A stretch of DNA of 34,517 bases from contig JAOUFE010000010.1 of NCBI GenBank assembly GCA_029858425.1, positions 1-34,517 of the forward strand, in the 5' to 3' direction. Shown piece by piece: positions 1-8,636 of this stretch (positions are counted from its first letter, which is position 1; every line of letters begins with the position of its first letter). A model generated the notes under the pieces. The model searched no databases. It was not told the origin of the DNA and was given only the letters and a program-made list of their open reading frames with translations. Both the position numbers and the translations under genes were made by a program. This DNA is from Spirochaetia bacterium. GTDB lineage: Bacteria > Spirochaetota > Leptospiria > Turneriellales > JAOUFE01.

Positions 1-2394
1 TCCATTCTTTGCAATCTCTACCTTATGATTTAATTTTTCCAGCATTATTTTAATTAGCATTTGACTAATTTCATTATCTTCTGCTACAAGAATTTTAGCG
101 TGCTCGCTGCTTTTTGGGATCATAGAGATAGAACTGGTTTTTTCTGGTTTTGCAGTTTCTACAATATTAAGAACACTTAATTCGAGAATAAACCAGAATT
201 CTGTTCCTGGCTTGTTCGGATAATTTAATTCGGATATTTTTCGTGCAGGGCTGATTAAACCAATAGTACCGCCCATCAGCTCTACAAGATTTTTTGAAAT
301 GGTGGTTCCAAGCCCCGTGCCGCCAAATTCCTTTGTAATGGTAATATCAGCCTGGTTATAACTTTCAAATATGCCGGATTGTTTGTCCTCAGGGATTCCT
401 ATGCCGGTATCTATTATGGAAAACTTTATTTTGCAAACCAGAGAATCCAGATATTTCTTTTCAACAAATACAGCAATGCCGCCTGCGTCTGTGAATTTAA
501 TGGAGTTGCCAATAAGGTTAAACAAGATTTGCCGAATTCTCAGGGGGTCTCCCGTCAAAATTTCCGGAATTTCCGGGGAAATGTTGAAAATGATAGTTAA
601 ATCTTTTTTCTGAATTTGCCATTGAAATGTCTGGATTACATTGTCAATTAACTGCCTTAAGTCAAATTCTGAACGATCCAGCATTAATTTTCCTTTTTCA
701 ATTTTGGACAAGTCCAGAATGTCATTAATAATATTCAACTGCATGTCGCCCGTAGACTTGATAATACTTATATATTTTTGCTGATCCGGGCTTAACGGGG
801 TAGAAGCTAACAACTCCGAGATTCCGAGAATTCCGGCAAGAGGTGTTCGGATCTCATGCGTCATAACGGCCAGAAAATCGCTTTTTTTTCTGTTTGCCGT
901 ATCCGCTTCATCGCGCGCCTTTTTTAAGGCAATGTTCACTTCCATTAACTCTTTTGATGTCATTCTGTTTCTGAAATTCTGAATCCCGTAACTTGTCTCA
1001 CCAGCCAGTTTGGTTAAAAAATTTATTTCTTCTTCATCAAAAATATTCTTTTGTTCCGCAAAAATATTCAATGATCCAAGCACATCCACCGGGATGGAGA
1101 GCATGGATTTAAATCCGGATTTCATTGAAGCCTTTTTCCACACGATGCTGGCTGAATCCCTTTGAATATCTTGAATTATTTGAGGGTTCTTTGTTTTTAT
1201 CGCTCTTGTTACAGGAAAATCAAGGTATTCCGATTCATCCTCGATGTTTTTAATTTCATCAATAAATCCTTCGTCGAATCCGGCGCTGGCTACAAGTTCA
1301 ATGGTTTTTTCAGAAAAGTTTGAAAAACCAATCCAGGCTAATTTGTAGTATCCGCTGTCAACGATGATCTGGCATATTTTTTGAAGCATGATTTCTTCAT
1401 TGTCCGAATGAATTAACGCCTGCATACATTGCAAAAGAATTTTCTGGACTCTGTATGACCTTTTATAGATTTCTTGTTCGCGCACTTTGGCGGAAATATC
1501 TTCTACAATTTCAATAACTTCGGTGATTTTATTTTCAAATATAATCGGGCAGGATTGAACTCGCTGATAAACCATTTCGCCGTTTCGAAAAAACGAGCGG
1601 TTTGCTTCATGAACCTTTCCATCTTTAAACGTCTTTGTAACCGGACAATCATGGCAATCATGATCCGATTCGGGATTCAGGCAGCTATAGCATTTTTTAC
1701 ATTCAGATTTTTCGTGTATATCTGAAAACCAGTTTTCACAAAGAGCGTTTGCCTTGATCAGGTTCATATCTGCGTCAATTAAAGCAATTCCAACCTGAAG
1801 ATTGTCTATGATCGTTGTGAGGGTATTAAACTCTTTTAGAGCTTTTTTCTGTAAAGGCGATATCGCATAATTGTGAATTACCCGGAACATCACAATTCCA
1901 AAAATTAAAATTAGAATAAAAGACAGACCCAGAAAACCAATGGAAACGCATATTATTCTATTTAAGTGATGGTTCACGTTAACTTCTTCAATTAACAAAG
2001 CGTTATTTAGATTTTTTAAATTGATTTCTTGTGAGAGCTTTAGAGTTGTTGTTTTATTTTCCTTATTTTTTTTAACGGCTTCTTTTATCGTTTTTCCATT
2101 GGAATCGATTAAGGTGATTTTTATTAATTCCGCATGGCTTTTTAACCATACATCCAGAAAATCCAGCATTAATTTATTTTGTGTCTGATCCATATCGTGT
2201 AACATGGAAACCAGCATTTCCAGATCTTCGGATTCCTCTTGAATTATCAGATTTTTTTGCTCGCGGTAATCAATAAAAATAAATATTATTGAGGTCAGCA
2301 TAAAACCCACAGAAACAAGAATAATAAAATTCCGTAAAAAGGGTTTATAGTTTTCCTTTGCGTCTGGGGAGTACTTGTTTGAAAAATTTACCAT
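1..2394 (-). CDS. Hybrid sensor histidine kinase, cut by left edge
   Basis: Absent from the ORF track because its stop lies outside the window, but the minus strand is open for 798 codons from the ATG at 2394. Reading in order: TM helix about 20-42, short extracytoplasmic loop, TM helix about 146-170, PAS domain about 185-295, GAF-like domain about 315-470, HisKA about 500-565 with H-box THEIRTPL (His about 513), HATPase_c about 610-725 with N-box NLIGNSIKF, DTGIGIP and GGTGLGT, and the start of a C-terminal receiver (ILVAEDNE) near 765. The receiver Asp would be beyond the edge. The PAS region has a Cys cluster (CKKCYSC, then CHDCP), possibly a redox or metal site. It begins 36 bp after the DUF327 gene and probably shares its transcript. 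Ligand and output are unknown. Confidence 0.93.
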   Translation of the reverse strand, partial: MVNFSNKYSPDAKENYKPFLRNFIILVSVGFMLTSIIFIFIDYREQKNLIIQEESEDLEMLVSMLHDMDQTQNKLMLDFLDVWLKSHAELIKITLIDSNGKTIKEAVKKNKENKTTTLKLSQEINLKNLNNALLIEEVNVNHHLNRIICVSIGFLGLSFILILIFGIVMFRVIHNYAISPLQKKALKEFNTLTTIIDNLQVGIALIDADMNLIKANALCENWFSDIHEKSECKKCYSCLNPESDHDCHDCPVTKTFKDGKVHEANRSFFRNGEMVYQRVQSCPIIFENKITEVIEIVEDISAKVREQEIYKRSYRVQKILLQCMQALIHSDNEEIMLQKICQIIVDSGYYKLAWIGFSNFSEKTIELVASAGFDEGFIDEIKNIEDESEYLDFPVTRAIKTKNPQIIQDIQRDSASIVWKKASMKSGFKSMLSIPVDVLGSLNIFAEQKNIFDEEEINFLTKLAGETSYGIQNFRNRMTSKELMEVNIALKKARDEADTANRKKSDFLAVMTHEIRTPLAGILGISELLASTPLSPDQQKYISIIKSTGDMQLNIINDILDLSKIEKGKLMLDRSEFDLRQLIDNVIQTFQWQIQKKDLTIIFNISPEIPEILTGDPLRIRQILFNLIGNSIKFTDAGGIAVFVEKKYLDSLVCKIKFSIIDTGIGIPEDKQSGIFESYNQADITITKEFGGTGLGTTISKNLVELMGGTIGLISPARKISELNYPNKPGTEFWFILELSVLNIVETAKPEKTSSISMIPKSSEHAKILVAEDNEISQMLIKIMLEKLNHKVEIAKNG

Positions 2395-2430
2395 AAAAGG
2401 AACTTCTATTCTGGAAACCAGATTATACTG

Positions 2431-2883
2431 TCAAACGCTTAAATCGAGAATCAGCCCTTTAATGTTCCCCATGATTATGGAAATTTTTTGCTTATTGGCA
2501 GATTTTTGCATAATTAGCTGATAAAGTTCATCCAGATTTTTATCAATAACCTTCACGATCTCATATTGTTTCTTCTTTGAATCCTTTAATGAAATTTTTT
2601 TATACGCATTTTGAATGATTTTACCGGCAACTGTTTTCAGGTAGGTTTTATATTCAAAAAAATTTGCACTGTCAGGGTTTTCGATGAACTTGTTTTCAAT
2701 ATCTTCCAGATTATCCATAAAAAAATCAAAATCAAATAATTCCGGCGATTTGGAAACTTCAATGGCTTCGTTGATTTGATCGGCAAATAGTTTGTTTTTA
2801 TCGCGGGTTCCCCCGGTTTTTAACTTTTCTTTTTTTCGGGTTTGGGTTTTGTCCGTTCTTATCAAGTTCCAGTTGACAAGCAT
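2431..2883 (-). CDS. DUF327 (YaaR-like) family protein
   Basis: A 150-residue soluble, highly charged helical protein. The pattern of a central FFEYKTYLKTV segment, a KKKQYEIVKVIDKNLDEL helix and a C-terminal IMGNIKGLILDL ending matches my memory of the DUF327/YaaR family, whose biochemical role is not established. The ATG lies 5 bp after the bactofilin stop, so it is almost certainly cotranscribed and coupled with it. In Leptospira-type genomes I recall the same neighbours (M23 protein, bactofilin, DUF327), which suggests a link to envelope or cytoskeletal organisation; that is inference from context. The N-terminal 30 residues are Lys/Arg-rich and the least conserved-looking part. Confidence 0.72.
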   Translation of the reverse strand: MLVNWNLIRTDKTQTRKKEKLKTGGTRDKNKLFADQINEAIEVSKSPELFDFDFFMDNLEDIENKFIENPDSANFFEYKTYLKTVAGKIIQNAYKKISLKDSKKKQYEIVKVIDKNLDELYQLIMQKSANKQKISIIMGNIKGLILDLSV

Positions 2884-2888
2884 TTTAT

Positions 2889-3266
2889 TTACCGGGAAGC
2901 TTCAAAAAAGGCCTTCTCGTTATCTATTTTGTTGATTTTTGCCCTACCCTCAAAAATAACTCCATCCTGCATAATCATGTTTGATGTAATGATATCCCCG
3001 TATAACCGGGCATCTTCGAGCAAGTGAACGCTTTCAAGGGCATATATATTTCCGTCAACACGGCCAGCAACGATTACGGTTCTTGCGATTATATTGGTTT
3101 TAACATGACCTCGCGGGCCAATAATAACCTTACCTTCGGAAACTATTTTCCCCGAAAGTACTCCATCTATACGTAGTGTTCCCTGCAATATGAAATCGCC
3201 GTTAAATTGAGCCTTCTCTCCAATAATGGAATCTATTGGTTCAAGAAAGTAATCCTGATTGCTCAT
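2889..3266 (-). CDS. Bactofilin (DUF583)
   Basis: At 125 residues this is typical bactofilin size. The body is a right-handed beta-helix repeat pattern of alternating Gly and hydrophobic residues (GDFILQGTLRIDGVLSG, GKVIIGPRGHVK, GRVDGNIYA, ARLYGDIIT, GVIFEGRAKI) with short polar tails at both ends, as in bactofilins that polymerise into nucleotide-independent filaments at the inner membrane. It starts 4 bp after the stop of the M23-like membrane protein. That pairing is a recurrent one in which bactofilin positions a peptidoglycan hydrolase, or is anchored through its cytoplasmic tail, to control cell shape (helical shape, curvature or stalks). The family assignment is secure; the morphological role is inferred. 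Confidence 0.93.
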   Translation of the reverse strand: MSNQDYFLEPIDSIIGEKAQFNGDFILQGTLRIDGVLSGKIVSEGKVIIGPRGHVKTNIIARTVIVAGRVDGNIYALESVHLLEDARLYGDIITSNMIMQDGVIFEGRAKINKIDNEKAFFEASR

Positions 3267-3270
3267 TTTA

Positions 3271-4368
3271 TTAATTTGGAATGTAGCTTAAGTAAGGCAA
3301 CGGGTTTTGACTGTCAATACCAACATAGATCCGGTAGTTCAGAAGACTTTCTCCCTGATCTAATTTGTGTCCTAAAAATCCAATGGCTTCGCCCTTTACG
3401 ACTTTGTCATCGATATTTATCATTACACGATCCAATCCTCTGTAAACAGTTTCATAACCATAATTGTGACGTATTCGTACTGCCCATGTTCTATCGGTAT
3501 CTTTTTTGATTTCTGTAATTATTCCAGGAGCAGTTGCCATAATTTTGGCGCCAGGAGAGGCAGCAATATCTACGCCTTCATTAAAATAGGTTTTCATGGT
3601 GTCTGTACTGCGCACAAACCCATAGGGATTTACAATATAACCCGATACTGGCCATAAAGTAGGGGTGTTTTGTATGATTTTGGATCTTTTTTGAAGATAT
3701 TTTTCAATTTCTTTCAAGGGTTTTTCGGATAATTGCATGTCATCAAGCATTCTATTCAGCATAAACACTTCGGTTGGAATATTTTCATCGCTTACTTCGG
3801 TATCCGATGCCTCTTTCGTTTTTACTGATTCAATGGGGACTGCTCCCCCTCCCTGGCCAAACAAGGTGGAATCGCCTGTTTCTTTATCCTGGCTCATGGC
3901 ATATAAATGGGACAAGCGTGAGCGAATGGATGAAAAAGTACTTTCCATTCCCTGTATCTCCTCACGGATTTTTTTGAATTGAATTTTTGCATCTTTTTGC
4001 GATATTTTTAATTTATCCACTTGATGCAGCGTACTTGTGTGATTTATTATTAAAACAGAGCTTATGACGACGATACTTGTAAAAGTAGTTAAAATAATGG
4101 AAAAAGTAAAGTTGGAAATATGAAAATTTTTGGCTTTTGCATCATTGTGAGGAACAAGCATCAAAGTCAAGCGTTCTTCCTGCTTTTTTTTAATGTACCG
4201 CTTGAAATTATCGAAATTTCGGGCAATATATCCAATAATTGAATGAAACAAATTATCAGATGATCGAATTTTTGAATCGATAATGTAAACTTTATTACTT
4301 TCGGACTTTTTCTTTTTCAACATAAACTGATTTAAGGTGCATTCATCAAGATTTATGCCGTCTGTCAA
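3271..4368 (-). CDS. M23/LytM-like membrane protein, zinc ligands lost
   Basis: 365 residues: cytoplasmic N-terminus about 1-86, one TM helix about 87-108, a coiled-coil-like stretch about 115-155, a low-complexity linker, and a LytM/M23 fold about 238-365 (LWPVSGYIVNPYGF ... GVDIAASPGAKIMATAPG). The fold is clear but the metal site is not intact: the HxxxD motif reads NEGVD (Asn263, Asp267) and the HxH motif reads LLN (342-344). Such degenerate LytM domains (EnvC and NlpD type) act as activators or scaffolds rather than enzymes, so I predict no hydrolase activity. The track start is TTG at 4368; an ATG at codon 16 (4323) is the alternative and neither has a strong ribosome site. It is first in the bactofilin operon, and its long cytoplasmic tail is a plausible bactofilin-binding segment. 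Confidence 0.85.
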   Translation of the reverse strand: MTDGINLDECTLNQFMLKKKKSESNKVYIIDSKIRSSDNLFHSIIGYIARNFDNFKRYIKKKQEERLTLMLVPHNDAKAKNFHISNFTFSIILTTFTSIVVISSVLIINHTSTLHQVDKLKISQKDAKIQFKKIREEIQGMESTFSSIRSRLSHLYAMSQDKETGDSTLFGQGGGAVPIESVKTKEASDTEVSDENIPTEVFMLNRMLDDMQLSEKPLKEIEKYLQKRSKIIQNTPTLWPVSGYIVNPYGFVRSTDTMKTYFNEGVDIAASPGAKIMATAPGIITEIKKDTDRTWAVRIRHNYGYETVYRGLDRVMINIDDKVVKGEAIGFLGHKLDQGESLLNYRIYVGIDSQNPLPYLSYIPN

Positions 4369-4409
4369 TTCTTTTTTAAGTTTAAAATTTTTAAGTTTAA
4401 AACTTCTGA

Positions 4410-4527
4410 TCCTGGAAGTCGAAATTCACTCAGAGTGATTTAAATTCGCGCAGTTTTGTGGCGGTCGCGCCGCAAAAACAAGCATTTTACTGCCTCCTGA
4501 CGTAAATATCGAAGTTCATGCCCATGC
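4410..4527. repeat. Dispersed palindromic repeat, copy A (both arms)
   Basis: The left arm contains GTCGAAATTCACTCAG and AGTGATTTAAATTCGCG. A GC-rich centre (GTGGCGGTCGCGCCGC) forms a hairpin. The right arm, read on the minus strand, begins GGGCATGAACTTCGATATTT. The same arm sequence recurs in other intergenic regions of the window (see findings). It fills much of the gap between the divergent M23-like gene and the PolB2 cassette. Confidence 0.7.
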
Positions 4528-4540
4528 TCTTTTATTAAAC

Positions 4541-4563
4541 ATATACTTAACATATGTGTATAT
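4541..4563. promoter_or_regulatory. AT-rich inverted repeat upstream of PolB2 cassette
   Basis: ATATAC and GTATAT form an inverted repeat with an 11-bp spacer containing CATATG, about 40-60 bp before the first cassette gene. It may be a promoter or operator, but it is AT-rich enough to arise by chance. I saw no canonical LexA box. Confidence 0.25.
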
Positions 4564-4604
4564 ATTTTTATTTACAGATTATGTAATCTTTCAATAGTGC
4601 TGTC

Positions 4605-5270
4605 ATGTGGTCAGTAAAGCATTCTCGCTCATTTATACACTCTCCGGAGCTTGAAGCGATTTCTTCATGGAACAAGCAGGGGGTGGGGCTTTTAACCGGA
4701 TATTCCGGAATTTTTTTCCTGTCGCACATCTGGCAATTTTACCTCGTACGGAGCGGTTATGTTATTCATAATATCGACTGCGCTATCCGTTTTGATGCTT
4801 ATGCCATTGCCGAAGAAGCTCTTGGAAATCAAATCGCACCGGAAGACATTCACGATAAAATTACCGTGAGTCGTTGTTTTACCCCTTACCAGATACTCGA
4901 TGAGACAAGAGATGTGATCCAGACCGCAAACCCTGACAGGCTTTGTTTTATTCTGGCGCCTTCCAAACAGTTTTTTGACGGGGATGTTTCTTTTGATGAA
5001 GGATCTTTTCTTCTAAAAAAATTGACCGGATTATTTCTGGATTTTCAAAAAAAATCCATTCCCCTGATGATTGTGGAAAAAGAAAACTATTCTCATCATG
5101 CTTTCAGGCTCTTTTATGCGGAAATTGTTAAAATGGCCAACCCTGTTTTTCGTTTAAAAATTATGCAGCAGCAGTTTAAAAAATATTACTCGGTTCGCAT
5201 TTCTTCTACACAGGCAAACGAAAAAAAAGGAGAAAAGTTATGGGACGCACAGTCGCTCCTTATTCCATAA
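4605..5270 (+). CDS. RecA/RadA-fold protein lacking Walker A
   Basis: 221 residues. The overall pattern resembles a RecA/Rad51 core: a strand-turn-helix where the P-loop should be (GVGLLTGYSGIFFLSH, residues 26-41), then IDCAIRFDAYAIAEEAL, DKITVSRCFTPYQILDE (as in the 'RaF..yq' region of Rad51 and RadB relatives), and a hydrophobic strand DRLCFILAPS where Walker B would lie. There is no GK[ST] in the P-loop and no Walker B acid, so ATP hydrolysis is unlikely. The last 31 bp overlap the next gene, which has its own strong ribosome site, pointing to coupled translation. I infer a structural partner for the polymerase two genes on. The fold call rests on pattern recognition only. No clear ribosome site precedes the ATG at 4605. 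Confidence 0.6.
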   Translation: MWSVKHSRSFIHSPELEAISSWNKQGVGLLTGYSGIFFLSHIWQFYLVRSGYVIHNIDCAIRFDAYAIAEEALGNQIAPEDIHDKITVSRCFTPYQILDETRDVIQTANPDRLCFILAPSKQFFDGDVSFDEGSFLLKKLTGLFLDFQKKSIPLMIVEKENYSHHAFRLFYAEIVKMANPVFRLKIMQQQFKKYYSVRISSTQANEKKGEKLWDAQSLLIP

Positions 5271-5509
5271 AAATGGATCTGGTGATGACCCGATTTGAAA
5301 GCTTTCGAAACGCGCTTCGGAGGGAAGACCAGAATCGTTTTGACGAACTGATGAGATATGCCCGTTTGCAGGTGCAGGCCGGAGTTATGGCTCAACATCC
5401 CAATGCCTTTGATTCCATGAGTATGGCCATGCATGTGAAGTTGAAACAGCAAATTGATGATCTTGCAATACGACTAAATGAACTGGAAAAAAAAGTACAA
5501 GCAGGTTAG
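5240..5509 (+). CDS. Small helical protein of the PolB2 cassette
   Basis: 89 residues with a strong ribosome site (AAAGGAG, about 7 nt before the ATG) and a stop directly abutting the polymerase ATG. It starts MGRTVAPYSIKMDLVM, continues with a charged helix (RFESFRNALRREDQNRFDEL) and ends in a likely coiled coil (KQQIDDLAIRLNELEKKVQ). I recall a family of short archaeal and bacterial proteins beginning MGRTVP with a similar RxALRxEDxxxFDxxM pattern, but I cannot check it here. The tight coupling suggests a small subunit or adaptor of the polymerase complex. Its biochemical function is unknown. Confidence 0.78.
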   Translation: MGRTVAPYSIKMDLVMTRFESFRNALRREDQNRFDELMRYARLQVQAGVMAQHPNAFDSMSMAMHVKLKQQIDDLAIRLNELEKKVQAG

Positions 5510-7725
5510 ATGGAAATCAGGGGTTTTTTATTTGACATTTATAATATCGAGGAAATGCTTTATATCTGGATCATCGATGAAAAGAAAAACCTGAATCTCG
5601 TAAAAGACTATTATTACCCCGTAATTTATGCAGACGCCCGGACTGAAATGCTCGGAAAGTTTGTAAAACGACTGATTGAACTCGATGCTCTTGCCCGTAA
5701 ACCTCAATTTGTTGAAAAAATTCATTTTTATAAAAACCAGAAAATTCGCGTCCTTGAACTGGTAATATCGCGCCCTTCCATTTTAAGGAAAATTAAAAAC
5801 AAACTTTTTGCGTTTTACGGGAAAATGGATATTTACCACAGCGACATAGATCCTGTTGTTGGCTATCTTTACCAAAGAAATCTTTATCCAACCGGAAAAA
5901 TCAGCGTTGTTTGCAGGCCATACAATATTGTAGAACAAATACAATCGATGGAGCCCCATGATAATTACGAATACAAAATACCTTCTCTTCGAATCATGTA
6001 TCTTTTTTTAAAGCACAGTCACAGATATGGAGTTTCAAAGCAAAACCCTCTTCAAATTGTCTCTAACGGAATGAAACATACATTTGCGACAAATAATTTT
6101 TCAGAACTTTTAAAAAATGTCAACCGGATTTTTCTATATGAAAATCCGGATGTTATTATTTCTTCTTTTGGCGACCAGATTATTTTCCCTTTTCTTTTTT
6201 CAATTTCCCAAAAATACAAAATTCCTCTGGAGTTTGATCGCGACAACATTGCGCCTTCTCGCAGGCATATTCAAACCAGAGGTACAAGTTTTAATACTTA
6301 CGGAAGCTGGATTTATCGAGCTCCATCCTATCCTCTTTTTGGACGCTGGCATATTGATGCAGCCAACTCCTTTACCTTCAAGGAAACCAGCCTTGAGGGC
6401 GTTATTGAGATATCACGTCTCAGCCGGATTCCAGTTCAAAAGTTGGCAAGGGCGAGTACCGGTTCGGCGCTTACCGCCATTGAAACAAATGTGGGAATAA
6501 AAAAAAACTATCTGATTCCCTCGCAAAAATCACAAAGGGAGGCGCCAAAAACATGGTACGAGTTGTTACAAAAAGACAAGGGGGGTCTTGTGTTCCAACC
6601 AGATATTGAAAATGGGAAAACTCTTGAAAACGTTGTCCAGCTGGATTTTTCGCAAATGTACCCGTCCATTATGAATATTCACAATATAAGCCCCGAAACC
6701 GTAAATTGTCCGTGCTGCCAGAATGAATCTGGCGCAGAGAGAGTTCCGGAGCTAAACTATCACATTTGTCAAAAAAGAAGGGGAGTGGTTTCCGATTCTC
6801 TGGAGTTGATTCTAAACAGGCGAAAATATTTTAAAAATAAAAAAAAAACAGCAACAGGCGCCGAACAAAAAAGAGCCGTTGTTATTTCGGATTCCCTGAA
6901 ATGGCTTAACGTGGTATCTTTTGGATACCTTGGTTTTCGCAATGCAAAATTTGGCAAGCTTGAATCTCATGAGTGTGTTACAGCCTATGGACGGAACAAG
7001 CTACTCAAGGCAAAGGAGATTGCGGAAGACTCCGGTTTTAATCTTGTACACGCCATTACTGATTGTATATTTATCCAAAAACCTGACGGCTCCTCTATAG
7101 ATGAGGAGCATATGAAAGATATCTGCGATATTATTTTCAGAGAAACCAACATAGAAATGAGTATTGAAGGTATTTTTTCCTGGATTGTTTTTTTTTCATC
7201 AAAGACAAATACTGGTCTTCCGGTTGCCAACCGGTATATGGGAAGATTTAATAACGGAGAGTTAAAATACCGCGGAATTGCATCTCGCAGAAAAGATACT
7301 CCTTTGTTTATCAAGAATGCCCAGATGCAAATTCTTGAAGCAATGCGCAAATGCGATACTGTCGGCCAGTTAAAGGAGCTGCACCCTGAAGTCCATGATA
7401 TTTTTAATCGCCATGATCTCCGCATTCAGGAGGCAAACATTCCCTGGAAAGAATTGCTTTTCAGAAAAACCGTTGGAAAGTACATGGAAGATTATGCAGT
7501 AGAAAACGCAACATTGCTTTCCCTCCGGGAACTTTCTGAAAAAAAAATCAAAGTTCAACCCGGTGAAAAAATTCGTTACATAACGCTAAATCATAAAAGC
7601 CCTGACAGGAAAAAAAGATATATTACAGAAGTATCTGGCTTGACGCTTACCGCGAAGTGTGGGAAAACTTTGCTCCTGAAAATTATTTTAACCGCCTATC
7701 TTCTGCGACAAGCAGTTTGTTTTAA
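5510..7725 (+). CDS. Family B DNA polymerase, PolB2-like; 3' frameshift
   Basis: The N-terminal 340 residues match a PolB N-terminal plus 3'-5' exonuclease fold, but the exonuclease acids are missing: the Exo I site reads RIMYLFLKHS and the Exo II site NPDVIISSFGDQIIFPFL. Palm motif A is intact (LDFSQMYPSI, Asp379). Motif B is altered (LKWLNVVSFGYLG, where KxxxNSxYG is usual). Motif C reads HAITDC in place of YGDTDS, so the first Asp is Ile but the catalytic second Asp (518) is kept. A Cys cluster (CPCC ... HIC, 400-420) follows motif A, and the thumb has RGIASRRKDTP. The pattern fits the PolB2 group, implicated in archaeal damage tolerance. The track ORF runs to 7750 with an aberrant tail; adding one base in the seven-A run near 7610-7616 gives a sensible end (LDAYREVWENFAPENYFNRL) stopping at 7725. 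Confidence 0.87.
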
Positions 7726-7759
7726 TTTTGTCCGCCAACGACTTCGATAACCGGGGGAT

Positions 7760-7830
7760 GGGCGGCAGCCACGCGCCGCCCAAGGGGGGATAGAAAATCC
7801 GTTTCCAGAAAAAAATTCTTCCCCCCTTTA
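7760..7830 (+). terminator. Hairpins downstream of the polymerase gene
   Basis: GGGCGGC (7760-7766) can pair with GCCGCCC (7775-7781). A second, longer-loop pairing joins AAGGGGGG (7782-7789) to CCCCCCTT (7821-7828). No long T tract follows the first hairpin, so the call as a terminator is tentative. Confidence 0.4.
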
Positions 7831-7860
7831 CTTTTAACAGTCGAAAGCAAGCAGGTTTAT

Positions 7861-7866
7861 TATAAT
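7861..7866 (+). promoter_or_regulatory. Possible -10 box for the LiaF-like gene
   Basis: A consensus TATAAT lies about 50 bp upstream of the probable start codon. No good -35 hexamer is visible 16-18 bp upstream, so this is weak. Confidence 0.25.
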
Positions 7867-7916
7867 GTAACCAAGGGTTGTGTATGTAAACCAATTCTAT
7901 GGAGGAGCGTGTGAAA

Positions 7917-8459
7917 ATGGGCATAATATTTACCGGGGTTTTCTGGGGCGTCTTTTTAATTCTTGTAGGTATTTCTGTTTTAATCAAGATCTTTTTTAAT
8001 ATTGATTTTCCGGTTTTCCGGATCATTTTTGGTCTGCTTTTTATTCTCATTGGCGTCAATATTCTTACTGGTCGCCATCTTACGGGAAGGCATATTTCCT
8101 GGACGGATTCTGGAAATGTGGTTTTCAGCGAAGGGAGGTTTACCGGTAATAATACCACCGGAAAATACAACGTTATCTTCGGCAAGGCCGAAACCGATCT
8201 TTCGGATCTTCCCAAAGGAGATTCGTCTTCCATTGAAATTAATACAATTTTTGGCGATAATACTGTTTATATCAAAAAGGGGATGACGGTTCTTGTCAAG
8301 GCAAATTCTGCATTTGCCCAGACCGACCTCCCGGATGCCAGCATGGCGGCCTTTGGCACCTCGCGGTTTACCACGCCTGAATATGACCCGAAAAAACCAT
8401 TTACCAAAATTGCTTTAAACACGGTTTTTGGCGCAACCCGGGTTCGCTATAAAGAATGA
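7917..8459 (+). CDS. LiaF-like membrane protein
   Basis: Two TM helices in the N-terminal 60 residues (IIFTGVFWGVFLILVGISVL and FRIIFGLLFILIGVNIL) are followed by a soluble beta-rich domain with NVIFGKAETDLSDL, INTIFGDNTVYIKKG and a C-terminal LNTVFGATRV. The repeated 'FG' strands are characteristic of the LiaF/YvqF C-terminal domain associated with cell-envelope stress sensing. The track start is the ATG at 7899, but GGAGGAG at 7901-7907 sits 9 nt before the in-frame ATG at 7917, so I prefer that start (180 residues). It appears monocistronic. Whether it works with a LiaRS-like two-component system cannot be judged, since none is adjacent. Confidence 0.78.
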   Translation: MGIIFTGVFWGVFLILVGISVLIKIFFNIDFPVFRIIFGLLFILIGVNILTGRHLTGRHISWTDSGNVVFSEGRFTGNNTTGKYNVIFGKAETDLSDLPKGDSSSIEINTIFGDNTVYIKKGMTVLVKANSAFAQTDLPDASMAAFGTSRFTTPEYDPKKPFTKIALNTVFGATRVRYKE

Positions 8460-8636
8460 GCGGCCTTTGCCCAGATCTTGTAAAAACATTATGGGTTGCA
8501 CAGGGCAGGGGATTTTCAAATTTACATTAGCGCAGGAGCCGGAACATGGGGGTCTCCCATTCGGCATACATATAATAGTGAAGCTGCCTTAAGCACATTA
8601 AAGTGTTTGTAAAATAACAGGACATAATGCTGTTAA

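Noticed and set aside
371-1725. Plus-strand ORFs at 371-613, 379-600 and 1474-1725
   Set aside because: Antisense shadows of the hybrid histidine kinase, which reads without a stop on the minus strand.
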